From Duncaniella freteri (GTDB lineage: Bacteria; Bacteroidota; Bacteroidia; Bacteroidales; Muribaculaceae): a DNA stretch of 64,000 bases. The stretch covers positions 806,001-870,000 of the forward strand of contig NZ_SJSA01000001.1 of the NCBI RefSeq assembly GCF_004766125.1, read 5' to 3'. This document shows positions 26,505-36,376 of the stretch, piece by piece. Within the stretch, counting starts at the first letter, position 1, and each line of letters opens with the position of its first letter. The translations under genes and the position numbers were made by a program. The notes under the pieces are model-generated. The model saw only the letters and a list, made by a program, of their open reading frames with translations, was not told where the DNA came from and searched no databases.

Positions 26505-27836
26505 ATGGAAACTTCCGTTAAAAAGAACGGTAACACCGTGGCAATCGTGACGATGTTTTTCGTGTTCGCGATGATTTCGTTTGTTACCAACATGGCGGCC
26601 CCATTCGGCAATATCTGGGGATTCAGATATGCGTGGGCAGGCATGGCAGGTAACCTCATGAACTTTACTGCCTATCTATTCATGGGCATTCCGGCAGGAA
26701 ACATGCTCATCCGTTACGGCTATAAGAAGACAACCCTGATTGCCCTTGCAGTCGGTGCGATCGGTCTCGGCATCCAGCTCCTGTCAAGCGTTGTAGGCGA
26801 CAACATCATCGTGATAGGCGGCGAGGCTCCGACCACTCTCAACCTATTTATCTATCTGTTGGGCGCGCTCGTGTGCGGTGTGTGTGTATGTATGCTCAAC
26901 ACCGTTGTAAATCCCATGCTCAACCTTCTCGGAGGTGGTGGCAACAAAGGCAACCAGCTTATCCAGACCGGAGGCGCACTCAACTCTCTTGCAGGCACTC
27001 TTACCCCCATGATGGTGGGCGTGCTTGTCGGAACCCTGACCAAAGAGACCACCATGGCATCAGTCGCTCCTCTTGTTGTGACAGGCATCGTGATATTCGT
27101 GGCAGCATTCATAGTCATTTCATTTGTCAAGCTGCAAGAGCCACAGGCCAACTTGAGCAATGTGAAATATGAGCACAGCCCCCTCGCCTTCCGTCACTGC
27201 ATGCTCGGCATTATCGCAATCTTCTTCTATGTAGGTATCGAGATCGGCATACCCGGTGAGATGAACGCATGGATAAGCCGTGAAAACTTCGAGGGTGCCG
27301 CAGCAGTAGCTGGCTCGCTCGCTGCTCTCTATTGGCTCATGATGCTCGTCGGACGTTTCCTCAGCTCTATAATCAGCGGCAAAATATCCACCCGCACCCA
27401 GCTTATAACAGTTTCAGCTGTAGCCATAGTGCTTGTGCTTATTGCAATCTTCCTGCCTGAGAGCATCACCTTCAAATCCCCTGAAATCGAAATGCTCAAC
27501 ATCTACAGCGGCGAGGTTCCGATGAAGTGTCTGTTCCTATTCCTCTGCGGACTCTGCACATCGGTAATGTGGGGAGGCATCTTCAATCTTGCCACTGAGG
27601 GCCTGGGCAAATACACAGCCAAGGCTTCCGGTCTATTCATGATGATGGTGGTAGGCGGCGGCATCATGCCGTTTATCCAGGACTGGATAGGACGCAACGT
27701 AGGATATGTGAACAGCTACTGGCTTGTCCTTGCAATGCTCGTCTACATATTATATTACGCGGTAATAGGCTCAAAGAATGTCAATACAGACATACCAGTG
27801 TCTATTGAGAACGAACCTGACCTGCGCGACCTCTGA
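26505..27836 (+). CDS. MFS sugar:proton symporter, FucP/FHS type
   Basis: 443 residues with 12 predicted membrane segments. The early MISFVTNMAAPFGN...FTAYLFMGIPAGNMLIRYGYKK matches the first helices and the helix 2-3 loop of the fucose/glucose/galactose permease branch of the major facilitator superfamily. Other features: VCGVCVCMLNTVVNPMLNLLGGGGNKGNQLIQTGGALNS-like helix 4-5 region (conserved asparagines and N-Q-L sugar-binding motif) and the second-half LYWLMMLVGRFLSSII. Probably imports a neutral hexose. Single gene with a long leader; a strong hairpin follows. Confidence 0.85.
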   Translation: METSVKKNGNTVAIVTMFFVFAMISFVTNMAAPFGNIWGFRYAWAGMAGNLMNFTAYLFMGIPAGNMLIRYGYKKTTLIALAVGAIGLGIQLLSSVVGDNIIVIGGEAPTTLNLFIYLLGALVCGVCVCMLNTVVNPMLNLLGGGGNKGNQLIQTGGALNSLAGTLTPMMVGVLVGTLTKETTMASVAPLVVTGIVIFVAAFIVISFVKLQEPQANLSNVKYEHSPLAFRHCMLGIIAIFFYVGIEIGIPGEMNAWISRENFEGAAAVAGSLAALYWLMMLVGRFLSSIISGKISTRTQLITVSAVAIVLVLIAIFLPESITFKSPEIEMLNIYSGEVPMKCLFLFLCGLCTSVMWGGIFNLATEGLGKYTAKASGLFMMMVVGGGIMPFIQDWIGRNVGYVNSYWLVLAMLVYILYYAVIGSKNVNTDIPVSIENEPDLRDL

Positions 27837-27867
27837 TAACAAATAATCAGCACTTCCACAATACAGG

Positions 27868-27905
27868 ACAGCCCCTGCCGGAGAGATAAAACCGGCAGGG
27901 GCTGT
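27868..27905. terminator. Strong hairpin between convergent genes
   Basis: Perfect 14-bp GC-rich stem (27868-27881 with 27892-27905), 10-base loop, between the plus transporter gene and a minus small gene. No long T run on either side; probably a shared terminator. Confidence 0.65.
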
Positions 27906-27918
27906 GTGTGTTCAATGG

Positions 27919-28233
27919 TCAGTTAACACGCTCATCACGTGGGCTGCGTGTCACAGGAGGTGCGGATGAAGCGGATGAAGACACTTTCCTCTTGCGCTTG
28001 TTACCGCCCGATCCTCTGGAACGGTCATCGACAAGTTCTGGACTTACCGTCACTGCAGAGTCGTACACCTCAGAAGTGTGATGCTTCACTCTATCTTTAC
28101 AATCCGTATTGCAGAAAGCGTCACCACTTACCATGCAACTGCGCCAGGTAAGAATAAGTGTGACGATGAGGAGGACTGCTATAAGCACGATGAGACCACG
28201 TTTCTCTCCAGATGTGATTGGTATATTAGACAT
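27919..28233 (-). CDS. Small single-pass membrane protein of unknown function
   Basis: 104 residues, not recognised. N-terminal 12 residues polar, then one hydrophobic segment (GLIVLIAVLLIVTLILTWRSC, about 13-33), then a short Cys-containing stretch (SGDAFCNTDCKDRVKHH) and a Ser/Arg/Lys-rich, low-complexity C-terminus. The three cysteines after the membrane segment could form a disulfide outside. It follows the rplQ terminator and may be a separate transcript. Codon use and length are consistent with a real gene but no homology is claimed. Confidence 0.55.
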   Translation of the reverse strand: MSNIPITSGEKRGLIVLIAVLLIVTLILTWRSCMVSGDAFCNTDCKDRVKHHTSEVYDSAVTVSPELVDDRSRGSGGNKRKRKVSSSASSAPPVTRSPRDERVN

Positions 28234-28288
28234 ACGGACGGATGATATACTGAATGGTTAATAATCCCGCCAAGACAGATATACGAAG

Positions 28289-28330
28289 AAAGTCCATTTC
28301 GGCTACGGACATCGAGCCGGAATGGACTTT
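28289..28330 (-). terminator. Terminator of the ribosomal operon
   Basis: 16-bp stem with one mismatch (28289-28304 with 28315-28330), 39 bases after the rplQ stop on the minus strand; the T stretch after it is short and interrupted. Confidence 0.65.
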
Positions 28331-28368
28331 TCGTTATATATCTTATGTAAGATATTACAGCCTGTGAA

Positions 28369-28851
28369 TTACTCAGCTGCGGGAGCTTCTGCTGCGGTGT
28401 TTTCCGCTGCGGGAGCCTCAGCTGCCTTTGAACCCTTACGTGAACGACGGGTGCGAGCAGTCTTTTTGGCAGGCTTGTCATTGAGCATGTTTTCGTTGTA
28501 GTCAACGAGCTCGATGAAGCAGGTCTTGGCGTTGTCACCAAGACGGTTGCCAGTCTTGAGGATACGTGTGTAGCCGCCGGGGCGGTTAGCGATCTTCTGA
28601 GCGATTTCGCGGAAGAGCTCGGTCACTGCCTCCTTGTTCTGAAGTTCGGCAAAGACAACACGACGGTTGGCAGTGCTGTCCTGCTTAGCACGGTTGATGA
28701 GGGGCTCAGCATACATGCGCAGGGCTTTAGCCTTGGCGAGAGTCGTGAAAATGCGCTTGTGCATGATCAGCGAGATCGTCATATTGGCGAGCAGCGAGTC
28801 GCGATGAGCCTTCTTGCGGCTGAGATGGTTGAATTTCTTATTATGTCTCAT
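28369..28851 (-). CDS. rplQ: 50S ribosomal protein L17 with C-terminal extension
   Basis: 160 residues. The first 115 are a standard L17 ([61 protein letters not shown]). The remaining 40 are an Ala/Glu/Lys/Arg-rich tail ([22 protein letters not shown] and a repeated TAAEAPAAE), far longer than in E. coli L17 (127 residues). Last gene of the operon, 8 bases after rpoA. Located at the polypeptide exit side of the 50S subunit. Confidence 0.95.
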   Translation of the reverse strand: MRHNKKFNHLSRKKAHRDSLLANMTISLIMHKRIFTTLAKAKALRMYAEPLINRAKQDSTANRRVVFAELQNKEAVTELFREIAQKIANRPGGYTRILKTGNRLGDNAKTCFIELVDYNENMLNDKPAKKTARTRRSRKGSKAAEAPAAENTAAEAPAAE

Positions 28852-28859
28852 CGTAGTAG

Positions 28860-29852
28860 TTACTCTTTATCAAGTTTATATTTGGAGATATCCATCCCGA
28901 AGGAGAGGTTGAGGTTGGCAAGGAGTTCGTCAAGCTCAGTGAGCGACTTCTTACCGAAGTTGCGGAACTTGAGGAGGTCAACCTTGTTGAAGACAACAAG
29001 TTCGCCAAGGGTCTCGACCTCAGCACTCTTCAAGCAGTTAAGCGCACGAACTGAGAGGTCCATGTCGACCAGCTTCGATTTGAGAAGCTGTCGCATGTGG
29101 AGCACTTCTTCATCAAATTCCTCTTCACCGTCCTGCTCATCGGTCTCAAGAGTGATTTTCTCGTCAGAGAAGAGCATGAAATGGTAAATAAGGATCTTTG
29201 CGGCCTCCTTCAGAGCATCTTTGGGAAGGATGGATCCGTCGGTTGTAATTTCGAGAGTGAGCTTGTCGTAGTCAGTCTTTTGATCAACGCGGAAGTTCTC
29301 CACGGTGTACTTCACATTCTTGATAGGGGTATAGATGGAGTCGATGGCGATTACATCGATGGCATCATTGGGAGTCTGGTTCTCCTCAGCGGGAACCCAT
29401 CCGCGGCCCTTATTGATAGTGAGGTCGATGGTGAAGCTTGCGCTCGGATCCAAATGGCAGATGACAAGGTCGGGGTTCAGGATTTCGAATCCTGAGAGGA
29501 CTTTGCCGATGTCACCGGCTGTGAACTCTTCCTTACCTGACACAGTGATGGATGCTTTCTCAAACTCGGTCTCTTCAACTGTCTGCTTGAGATTGACTTT
29601 TTTGAGGTTAAGGATGATGTTGGTCACATCTTCCTTGACACCGGGGATAGTGTCAAACTCGTGGCGCACGCCGTCGATGCGGATCGACGATATAGCGAAG
29701 CCTTCGAGAGAGGAGAGGAGGATACGACGAAGGGCGTTACCTATGGTGATACCATAACCCGGCTCCAATGGCTTAAACTCAAATTTACCGAAGTGGTTAT
29801 CGGCTTCCAACATTAGGACTTTGTCAGGTTTTTGGAATGCTAATATAGCCAT
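28860..29852 (-). CDS. rpoA: DNA-directed RNA polymerase alpha subunit
   Basis: 330 residues. N-terminal dimerisation domain ([47 protein letters not shown]) and C-terminal domain ([41 protein letters not shown]), both complete, joined by an acidic linker ([16 protein letters not shown]). It scaffolds RNA polymerase assembly and contacts upstream DNA. 17 bases after rpsD, 8 before rplQ, as in other Bacteroidales. Confidence 0.97.
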   Translation of the reverse strand: MAILAFQKPDKVLMLEADNHFGKFEFKPLEPGYGITIGNALRRILLSSLEGFAISSIRIDGVRHEFDTIPGVKEDVTNIILNLKKVNLKQTVEETEFEKASITVSGKEEFTAGDIGKVLSGFEILNPDLVICHLDPSASFTIDLTINKGRGWVPAEENQTPNDAIDVIAIDSIYTPIKNVKYTVENFRVDQKTDYDKLTLEITTDGSILPKDALKEAAKILIYHFMLFSDEKITLETDEQDGEEEFDEEVLHMRQLLKSKLVDMDLSVRALNCLKSAEVETLGELVVFNKVDLLKFRNFGKKSLTELDELLANLNLSFGMDISKYKLDKE

Positions 29853-29869
29853 GGATCTTAATTTAATGA

Positions 29870-30475
29870 TTATTTAGAATACAACTCGACGATAAGCTGC
29901 TCTTTGATGTTCTCGGGGATGTCCTCGCGGGCAGGAACGTGGAGGAACTTGCCAGCCTTAACGTTCTCATCCCATTCGAGCCAGGGGTATTTGCTGTGGT
30001 TGAATCCGGCGAGTGCGTCGGAAATTACTTCAAGTGACTTGGATTTTTCACGCACACCGATAACGTCGCCGGGCTTAACAGCGTAGGAAGCAATGTTGAC
30101 TACCTTGCCGTTTACCACGATGTGGCGATGGAGCACGAGCTGGCGGGCAGCTGCGCGTGTGGGAGCGATACCGAGACGGTACACTACATTGTCGAGACGG
30201 CCTTCAAGGAGCTGGAGAAGGATCTCACCGGTGATACCTTTAGCGCGTGATGCTGCCACGAAAAGATTGTGGAACTGCTTCTCAAGCACGCCATAGGTGT
30301 ACTTAGCCTTCTGCTTCTCGCGGAGCTGGACACCATACTCAGATGTCTTGCGACGCTTGTTAAGGCCATGCTGTCCCGGGGCATAGTTCTTCTTTGCGAG
30401 TACCTTGTCTTCGCCGAAGATGGGTTCGCCGAACTTACGGGCGATCTTGGTGCGGGGACCTGTGTATCTTGCCAT
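29870..30475 (-). CDS. rpsD: 30S ribosomal protein S4
   Basis: 201 residues, zinc-free S4 (no N-terminal cysteine knuckle). [21 protein letters not shown] at the start, then the S4 RNA-binding domain [40 protein letters not shown]4 initiates 30S assembly and in other bacteria represses the alpha operon by binding its mRNA. Here a 249-base structured gap lies directly upstream of its start. Confidence 0.97.
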   Translation of the reverse strand: MARYTGPRTKIARKFGEPIFGEDKVLAKKNYAPGQHGLNKRRKTSEYGVQLREKQKAKYTYGVLEKQFHNLFVAASRAKGITGEILLQLLEGRLDNVVYRLGIAPTRAAARQLVLHRHIVVNGKVVNIASYAVKPGDVIGVREKSKSLEVISDALAGFNHSKYPWLEWDENVKAGKFLHVPAREDIPENIKEQLIVELYSK

Positions 30476-30724
30476 TTTTGTTGAATGTTTAATTTTGGTG
30501 TTGCGCTGACCGCTGATGTCTGGATAGTGTATCCCGGAGCTCCAACCTATGCCTCTAAGTGACAGCCGCGACCACAGAGAGGTGATATGATGTGGTCTAT
30601 TTCACGGGGCATGGTCTTGGATGCAGCCGCTGAGGAGAGTGGTGTACCGTTGACCGCCAGCAGGCGGTGGTGCGGTCGGCGCGGAAGTGGTAGTGTTAAC
30701 TGATGAATTGACTCCCTGAAGAGA
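30476..30724 (-). other. Long structured gap between rpsK and rpsD
   Basis: 249 GC-rich bases without a gene inside an otherwise tightly packed operon. Minus-strand RNA can form a 7-bp hairpin (30570-30576 with 30591-30597), two mutually exclusive 6-bp stems (30652-30657 with 30672-30677, or 30653-30658 with 30663-30668) and a small stem with a CAC loop (30522-30526 with 30530-30534). Position before the S4 gene suggests autoregulation. Confidence 0.5.
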
Positions 30725-31114
30725 TTATACGCGACGACGCTTGGGAGGACGGCAACCGTTGTGGGGCAGCGGGGTTACGTCAACGATTTCGGTAACTTCG
30801 ATGCCAGCACCGTGAATGGTGCGGATTGCTGATTCACGTCCGTTGCCGGGACCCTTAACATAAGCCTTCACCTTGCGGAGACCCAGGTCGTAAGCAACTT
30901 TGGCGCAGTCCTGAGCTGCCATCTGAGCAGCGTAAGGAGTGTTCTTCTTAGAGCCACGGAAGCCCATCTTGCCGGCAGATGACCAGGAGATTACCTGACC
31001 CTCTGAATTGGCTAAGCACACGATGATGTTGTTGAAAGATGAGTGAACGTGCAGCTGACCAGCAGCGTCAACCTTGACGTTTCTCTTCTTAGCGGCGACT
31101 GTCTTCTTTGCCAT
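30725..31114 (-). CDS. rpsK: 30S ribosomal protein S11
   Basis: 129 residues. Motifs [81 protein letters not shown]. Platform protein of the 30S subunit near the mRNA exit. Nine bases after rpsM. Confidence 0.97.
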   Translation of the reverse strand: MAKKTVAAKKRNVKVDAAGQLHVHSSFNNIIVCLANSEGQVISWSSAGKMGFRGSKKNTPYAAQMAAQDCAKVAYDLGLRKVKAYVKGPGNGRESAIRTIHGAGIEVTEIVDVTPLPHNGCRPPKRRRV

Positions 31115-31123
31115 ATTCTGTTA

Positions 31124-31504
31124 TTATTTAGTAGCTTTCTTCTTGTTAGCGACTGTCTTTTTACGGCCCTTGCGGGTACGTGCATTGTTCTTGGTGCTCT
31201 GACCGCGAACGGGGAGACCGTTACGGTGACGGATGCCACGGTAGCAACCGATGTCCATAAGACGCTTGATGTTGAGCTGGATTTCGCTGCGGAGGTCACC
31301 CTCTACCTTGTAATCGGCTCCGATTACTTCACGCACCTTGGCTGCCTGATCATCGCTCCAATCCTTGACCTTGATGTTGACATCAATGCCGGCCTTGTCG
31401 AGGATGTTCTTAGCAGCACTGCGACCGATACCAAAGATATAGGTCAGGGCGATTTCACCTCTTTTGTTCTGGGGGAGGTCAACTCCCACGATTCTAACTG
31501 CCAT
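31124..31504 (-). CDS. rpsM: 30S ribosomal protein S13
   Basis: 126 residues. [27 protein letters not shown] start, [24 protein letters not shown] and the basic tail [19 protein letters not shown]. Head protein contacting the P-site tRNA and 50S. A 155-base gap with AT-rich sequence separates it from rpmJ. Confidence 0.97.
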   Translation of the reverse strand: MAVRIVGVDLPQNKRGEIALTYIFGIGRSAAKNILDKAGIDVNIKVKDWSDDQAAKVREVIGADYKVEGDLRSEIQLNIKRLMDIGCYRGIRHRNGLPVRGQSTKNNARTRKGRKKTVANKKKATK

Positions 31505-31659
31505 ATAATTAAGTTGACTTAAATTTTTTGTGCAAAGTTACAACTATTTTCGCATAGATTCAGACTAAACGAGCCAAACGCAACACAAATTAGAAATCGT
31601 TAGAACAATTTAACTAATTTGAGCCTGCGTTTTATACCCGTTAATAGTTGATTGCAAAA

Positions 31660-31776
31660 TTAGCCTTGACGCTGCTTGTTTTTAGGATTTTTCTTGTTGA
31701 TAACGTAAAGACGTCCTTTGCGGCGCACGATCTTATCCTCGGGAGTGCGCTTCTTCACTGAAGCTCTAACTTTCAT
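31660..31776 (-). CDS. rpmJ: 50S ribosomal protein L36, zinc-free
   Basis: 38 residues, found by direct translation: [20 protein letters not shown], then [16 protein letters not shown]. Start ATG at 31774-31776, stop at 31660-31662. The four zinc ligands of classical L36 (CxxC...C...H) are absent, so this is the C-minus form; the Asp after TPE replaces a cysteine position. Lies between infA and rpsM, the normal place. Confidence 0.93.
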   Translation of the reverse strand: MKVRASVKKRTPEDKIVRRKGRLYVINKKNPKNKQRQG

Positions 31777-31818
31777 TTCGAAATATACTTTGAGAGTGTG
31801 ATTGATTTTGTTTATTGC

Positions 31819-32037
31819 TTATTTGTAGCGGAAGGCTATGCGGCCTTTGGAGAGGTCGTAAGGTGACATCTCCACCTTGACCTTGTCGCCGGGAAGAATC
31901 TTGATGTAATGCATGCGCATCTTGCCTGAAATGTGGGCAGTGATTTCGTGCCCGTTTTCCAGTTCGACGCGGAACATTGCGTTTGACAATGCCTCGACGA
32001 TGGTTCCGTCTAATTCGATTGCAGCTTGTTTTGCCAT
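31819..32037 (-). CDS. infA: Translation initiation factor IF-1
   Basis: 72 residues, OB fold: [61 protein letters not shown]. Binds the 30S A site during initiation. 29 bases after map, 42 bases before rpmJ. Confidence 0.97.
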   Translation of the reverse strand: MAKQAAIELDGTIVEALSNAMFRVELENGHEITAHISGKMRMHYIKILPGDKVKVEMSPYDLSKGRIAFRYK

Positions 32038-32066
32038 TTGTATGGTAATAATTTAGATATTGATGA

Positions 32067-32849
32067 TCAGATAAATCGTTCCCCGAGTGCTTCCTGCACA
32101 TAATCGAAGGTGGTAAGGATACGTGGACCCTCAGGCTCTATCACGAGCGTGTGCTCGTAATGCGCAGACGGTTTCCGGTCCTTGGTGCGGCACTGCCAAC
32201 CGTCCTGCGATATAACAATGTTACGGCTCCCGAGATTGATCATGGGCTCAATGCAAATGCACATGCCTTTCTTCAGGACTGGTCCGCATCCGCGGCGTCC
32301 ATAGTTGGGCACTTCTGGGTCCTCATGCATCTTGCGTCCTATGCCGTGACCGCACATCTCGCGGACCACGGAATAGCCACGTTTCTCACAGTAAGTCTGG
32401 ACAGCATTGGCGATATCACCTATGCGACGTCCTTCCTGTGCTGCCTCGATGCCTTTGTAGAGAGATTCCTTGGTGGTGCGCATCAGCGACATCACTTCAG
32501 GGGCAACCTCCCCCACCGGGAATGTGTAACACATATCGCCATTGTAGCCGTCGAGCTCTACCACGGTGTCTATGCCGATGATATCGCCCTCACGCAACTC
32601 GTAGCCTGAGGGGAATCCGTGGACCACAGTGTCATTGACTTCGATACACAGTGTGCCGGGGAAACCTCCGTAACCGAGACAGGCTGGCTTACCGCCATTG
32701 TCGCGCATGAATTCACGCGCAATGTTGTCAAGATGACGGGTAGTCACGCCGGGAGCCACACACTTGGCTACCTCGCCAAGTGTGCGGCTCACGAGCGTGC
32801 ATGCCGCTTGCATTTTCTCGATTTCTTCGGGTGTCTTAAGATAAATCAT
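32067..32849 (-). CDS. map: Methionine aminopeptidase, type I
   Basis: 260 residues; removes initiator methionine from nascent proteins. Metal ligands seen in GIDTVVELDGYNGDMCYTF (two aspartates), MCGHGIGRKMHEDPEVPNYG (His), IEPMINLG (Glu) and HYEHTLVIEPEG (Glu). The active-site histidine is in NDTVVHGFPS. Located between secY and infA, as typical for Bacteroidetes and Firmicutes. Confidence 0.96.
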   Translation of the reverse strand: MIYLKTPEEIEKMQAACTLVSRTLGEVAKCVAPGVTTRHLDNIAREFMRDNGGKPACLGYGGFPGTLCIEVNDTVVHGFPSGYELREGDIIGIDTVVELDGYNGDMCYTFPVGEVAPEVMSLMRTTKESLYKGIEAAQEGRRIGDIANAVQTYCEKRGYSVVREMCGHGIGRKMHEDPEVPNYGRRGCGPVLKKGMCICIEPMINLGSRNIVISQDGWQCRTKDRKPSAHYEHTLVIEPEGPRILTTFDYVQEALGERFI

Positions 32850-32882
32850 TAATCAATATCTGCGATTCCGATTGAGAAGGGA

Positions 32883-34232
32883 TCAATAAGCTGAACCGGT
32901 GGTGCGACCCTTGATCTTGCCGTCCTTCATGAGACCGTCGTAATGATGCATCATGAGGTGGCTCTCGATCTGCTGAAGGGTGTCGAGCACTACGCCGACA
33001 AGAATGAGCAGCGATGTTCCTCCGAAGAACTGTGCGAAGTTCTGGCTGATGCCGAAGAAACGCGCAAAGGCGGGGAGGATGGCTACGATGCCGAGGAAGA
33101 GTGAACCGGGAAGAGTGATGCGGGACATGATGGAGTCAAGATACTCTGCGGTTTTCTTTCCGGGCTTCACACCGGGGATGAATCCGTTGTTGCGCTTCAT
33201 GTCCTCAGCCATCTGAGTGGGACGCACTGTGATGGCGGTATAGAAGTAAGTGAACGCAACAATGAGGATGAAGTAAACAAGGTTGTACCAGAATCCGTTT
33301 ATATCGGAGAACGCTGCATAGAAGCCGCTCGTACCCTCAGAACCGCCGAATCCGGCAAGAGTGATGGGAATGAACATAATGGCCTGGGCGAAGATGATGG
33401 GCATCACGCCGGCTGCGTTGACCTTCAATGGGATGTACTGGCGGGCACCTCCGTACTGGCGGTTACCGACGATGCGCTTGGCATACTGCACGGGCACCTT
33501 GCGGGTACCCTGCACGAGAAGCACTGCACCTACCGTAACTGCGAAAAGGAGGATGATCTCAACCACAAACATGATGAGACCGCCCTGACTGCCGGTGGCT
33601 CCCGGCAGACGGCTTGTAAACTCGTAGAACAACGCTCCCGGGAGACGAGCGATGATACCTACCAGGATGATAAAGGAGATACCATTGCCTATGCCTCGGT
33701 CGGTAATCCTCTCACCAAGCCACATGATGAACATGGAGCCGGCAGCAAGGATGACCGTAAGGAACGCAATCGTCCAAAAGCCCATGTGGGCACCGCCTGT
33801 GGCGGCACTCACCTGGACCTGGAGATTTACGAGATATGCGGGACCCTGGAGAAGCAGAATAAGCACAGTCAAATAACGTGTGTACTGGCTGAGCTTCTGA
33901 CGTCCGCTCTCACCCTCGCGCTGCATCTTCTGGAAAGAAGGGAGCACCATGCCAAGAAGCTGTATCACGATGGATGCAGTGATGTAAGGCATGATACCGA
34001 GGGCAAAGATGGATGCCTGGGAGAACGCACCGCCCGAGAACATGTCGAGCAACTGCATGAGACCGCTCTTGTTGGTGAAGTTGGACAGGGCATCGAGGTC
34101 CTCAGGCGAGATGCCTGGGAGAACCACGTAACAGCCGAGTCGGTAAACGAGCACCAGCATAAGGGTCACAAGAATGCGCTTCCTGAGCTCCTCAATGGTC
34201 CAAATGTTACGGATTGTCTGAATAAATCTCAT
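32883..34232 (-). CDS. secY: Preprotein translocase subunit SecY
   Basis: 449 residues with ten membrane helices. Plug and helix-2 region GLMQLLDMFSGGAFSQASIFALGIMPYITASIV, GIGNGISFI, cytosolic loop GTRKVPVQYAKR, and near the C-terminus FIPGVKPGKKTAEYLDSIMSRITLPG. Central pore of the Sec translocon in the inner membrane. 17 bases after rplO. Confidence 0.97.
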   Translation of the reverse strand: MRFIQTIRNIWTIEELRKRILVTLMLVLVYRLGCYVVLPGISPEDLDALSNFTNKSGLMQLLDMFSGGAFSQASIFALGIMPYITASIVIQLLGMVLPSFQKMQREGESGRQKLSQYTRYLTVLILLLQGPAYLVNLQVQVSAATGGAHMGFWTIAFLTVILAAGSMFIMWLGERITDRGIGNGISFIILVGIIARLPGALFYEFTSRLPGATGSQGGLIMFVVEIILLFAVTVGAVLLVQGTRKVPVQYAKRIVGNRQYGGARQYIPLKVNAAGVMPIIFAQAIMFIPITLAGFGGSEGTSGFYAAFSDINGFWYNLVYFILIVAFTYFYTAITVRPTQMAEDMKRNNGFIPGVKPGKKTAEYLDSIMSRITLPGSLFLGIVAILPAFARFFGISQNFAQFFGGTSLLILVGVVLDTLQQIESHLMMHHYDGLMKDGKIKGRTTGSAY

Positions 34233-34249
34233 TGCGAGGGGAAAGGTTA

Positions 34250-34696
34250 TTAGATTTTAGTTACGGTGCCACCGAGCTCGGTGATAGCTTTCTCTGCTGT
34301 TGCTGAGAAAGCGTTGGCAACAACCTCAAGTTTCTTTGTGAGTGTGCCGTTTGCAAGGATCTTGACCGGCTGCTTGCCGTTGACCATACCTGCGGCGATG
34401 AGCTCTGCGGGAGTGATCTTGTCAAGATTAGCTGAAGCGGCGAGTGTCTCAAGATCCGAGAGATTGATAGCCTTGTATTCAGTGCGCTGAAGGGGCTTGA
34501 AGCCGAATTTGGGGAGACGACGCTGAAGGGGCATCTGACCACCTTCAAAACCGATCTTGCGGCTGTAGCCTGAACGCGACTTTGCGCCCTTGTGACCGCG
34601 GGTAGATGTTCCACCCTTACCGGAACCGGGACCACGACCAATGCGTGTCTTAGTATGTACGGAACCTACAGCTGGTTTCAGATTGCTTAAATCCAT
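34250..34696 (-). CDS. rplO: 50S ribosomal protein L15
   Basis: 148 residues. N-terminal extension [22 protein letters not shown] reaching into 23S rRNA, then [17 protein letters not shown] and a globular C-terminal domain. 22 bases after rpmD. Confidence 0.97.
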   Translation of the reverse strand: MDLSNLKPAVGSVHTKTRIGRGPGSGKGGTSTRGHKGAKSRSGYSRKIGFEGGQMPLQRRLPKFGFKPLQRTEYKAINLSDLETLAASANLDKITPAELIAAGMVNGKQPVKILANGTLTKKLEVVANAFSATAEKAITELGGTVTKI

Positions 34697-34718
34697 AGTA
34701 GTGTAAAAGTTTTAGAGA

Positions 34719-34898
34719 TTAGGCATTGGTCACTTCAACCAAGTGATGCACTGCTTTAACCATACCCATCACTGAAGGAGTGTCCTCAAGGACCACCGAG
34801 TGATGCATTTTCTTCAAACCGAGGGCATCAAGAGTGCGCTTCTGCACGGCAGGAGCGTTGATGCGGCTCTTAATCTGGGTGATTTTGATTTTTGCCAT
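34719..34898 (-). CDS. rpmD: 50S ribosomal protein L30
   Basis: 59 residues, found by direct translation: MAKIKITQIKSRINAPAVQK at the start, then LDALGLKKMHHSVVLEDTPS and a C-terminal strand ending VEVTNA. Start ATG at 34896-34898, stop TAA at 34719-34721. Normal L30 length and place between rpsE and rplO. Confidence 0.93.
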   Translation of the reverse strand: MAKIKITQIKSRINAPAVQKRTLDALGLKKMHHSVVLEDTPSVMGMVKAVHHLVEVTNA

Positions 34899-34913
34899 TG
34901 CGATTGGTGAAGA

Positions 34914-35432
34914 TTAGCCGTTAAACACTTTGTCAACTGAGATGCCGCGATTCTGGGCAACCTGAGCGGGAGAGCGGAGCTCACCGAGAGCTGCGATGGT
35001 TGCCTTCACGAGATTGTGGGGGTTGGAAGAACCCTTTGACTTGCAAAGCACGTCGGTGATACCCACGCTCTCAAGAACGGCACGCATAGCACCACCGGCC
35101 TTAACACCGGTACCGTGGCTTGCGGGCTTGAGGATCACGAGAGATCCGCCAAACTTGGCTTCCTGCTCGTGAGGTATAGTGCCGCGGTGAACGGGCACCT
35201 TGATGAGATTCTTCTTGGCTGCCTCTACGCCCTTGGCGATAGCTGCCTGAACTTCATTGGCTTTGCCGAGACCCCAGCCTACGATGCCATTTTCGTTACC
35301 AACAACTACGATGGCTGCGAAAGTGAAGGTGCGACCACCCTTGGTAACCTTGGTGACGCGGTTGATGGCAACGAGACGGTCGTGGAGCTCAAGATCGCCT
35401 GTGGACTTAACTTTATTATTCTTTAATGCCAT
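34914..35432 (-). CDS. rpsE: 30S ribosomal protein S5
   Basis: 172 residues. Double-stranded RNA-binding N-domain ([36 protein letters not shown]) and C-domain ([46 protein letters not shown]). Six bases after rplR. Confidence 0.97.
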   Translation of the reverse strand: MALKNNKVKSTGDLELHDRLVAINRVTKVTKGGRTFTFAAIVVVGNENGIVGWGLGKANEVQAAIAKGVEAAKKNLIKVPVHRGTIPHEQEAKFGGSLVILKPASHGTGVKAGGAMRAVLESVGITDVLCKSKGSSNPHNLVKATIAALGELRSPAQVAQNRGISVDKVFNG

Positions 35433-35438
35433 AGTGAT

Positions 35439-35780
35439 TTAGAATTTGAGACCGCCATTGCGAGCGGCGTCAGCCAGAGATTTAACACGACCGTGGAAGA
35501 GGTATCCGTTGCGGTCAAAAACGACTTCAGAGATGCCTGCGGCAACAGCTTTCTTGGCGATATCCTCACCTACCTTAGCCGCGATTTCGCACTTAGTGCC
35601 CTCTTCAATGCCCTTGGACGAGGTAGCGCAAATGGTCTTGCCTGCGAGGTCATCGATGAGCTGAACGTAAATCTGCTTGTTGCTGCGGAACACCGACATA
35701 CGAGGACGTGCTGCGGTGCCGGAAATCTTGCCGCGGATGCGGACCTTGATTTTGTTTCTACGCTGTATCTTTGTAACCAT
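35439..35780 (-). CDS. rplR: 50S ribosomal protein L18
   Basis: 113 residues. [62 protein letters not shown]. Binds 5S rRNA. 17 bases after rplF. Confidence 0.97.
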   Translation of the reverse strand: MVTKIQRRNKIKVRIRGKISGTAARPRMSVFRSNKQIYVQLIDDLAGKTICATSSKGIEEGTKCEIAAKVGEDIAKKAVAAGISEVVFDRNGYLFHGRVKSLADAARNGGLKF

Positions 35781-35797
35781 AGTTGTAGACGTTATAA

Positions 35798-36355
35798 TTA
35801 TTTAGCGCTTGCTGACTTACCAGACTTGCGACGGATAACTTCGCCCACGAACTTGATACCTTTGCCCTTGTAAGGCTCAGGCTTGCGGAGTGAACGAATC
35901 TTGGCGCACACTTGACCGAGGAGCTGCTTGTCATCGCTCTCAAGGATGATAAGCGGGTTCTTGTTGCGCTCGGTCTTTGCTTCAACCTTGATTTCTGGGG
36001 GAAGCTTTATATAGATGGCGTGGGAGAAGCCGAGCGAGAGCTCAAGCACCTGGCCGTTGGAAGCTGCGCGGTAACCTACGCCTACGAGTTCCATTTCTTT
36101 GCGATAGCCGGTGGATACACCTACAACCATGTTGTGGATGAGAGCGCGGAAGAGACCGTGCTGGGCGCGGTGCTCGCGGTCGTCAGAGGGGCGTGTCACT
36201 GCTACGTGACCATCCTCTACGCTGACCTTGAGGTCGGGGTTCACCTTCTGTGAGAGGGTGCCCTTGGGGCCCTTAACTGTTACTACGTTGTCCTTGTCGA
36301 CGGTGACTGTTACACCGGCGGGAATCTCAATGGGAGCTTTACCTATACGTGACAT
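35798..36355 (-). CDS. rplF: 50S ribosomal protein L6
   Basis: 185 residues. [17 protein letters not shown] start, [10 protein letters not shown], and the C-terminal [32 protein letters not shown] motif. Unusually for this genome, an AGGAGG Shine-Dalgarno sequence lies 8 bases upstream. 21 bases after rpsH. Confidence 0.97.
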   Translation of the reverse strand: MSRIGKAPIEIPAGVTVTVDKDNVVTVKGPKGTLSQKVNPDLKVSVEDGHVAVTRPSDDREHRAQHGLFRALIHNMVVGVSTGYRKEMELVGVGYRAASNGQVLELSLGFSHAIYIKLPPEIKVEAKTERNKNPLIILESDDKQLLGQVCAKIRSLRKPEPYKGKGIKFVGEVIRRKSGKSASAK

Positions 36356-36363
36356 ATTATATT

Positions 36364-36369
36364 CCTCCT
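36364..36369 (-). promoter_or_regulatory. Shine-Dalgarno sequence of rplF
   Basis: AGGAGG on the minus strand, 8 bases before the rplF ATG. Most genes here have none. Confidence 0.7.
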
Positions 36370-36376
36370 ATTTTGA

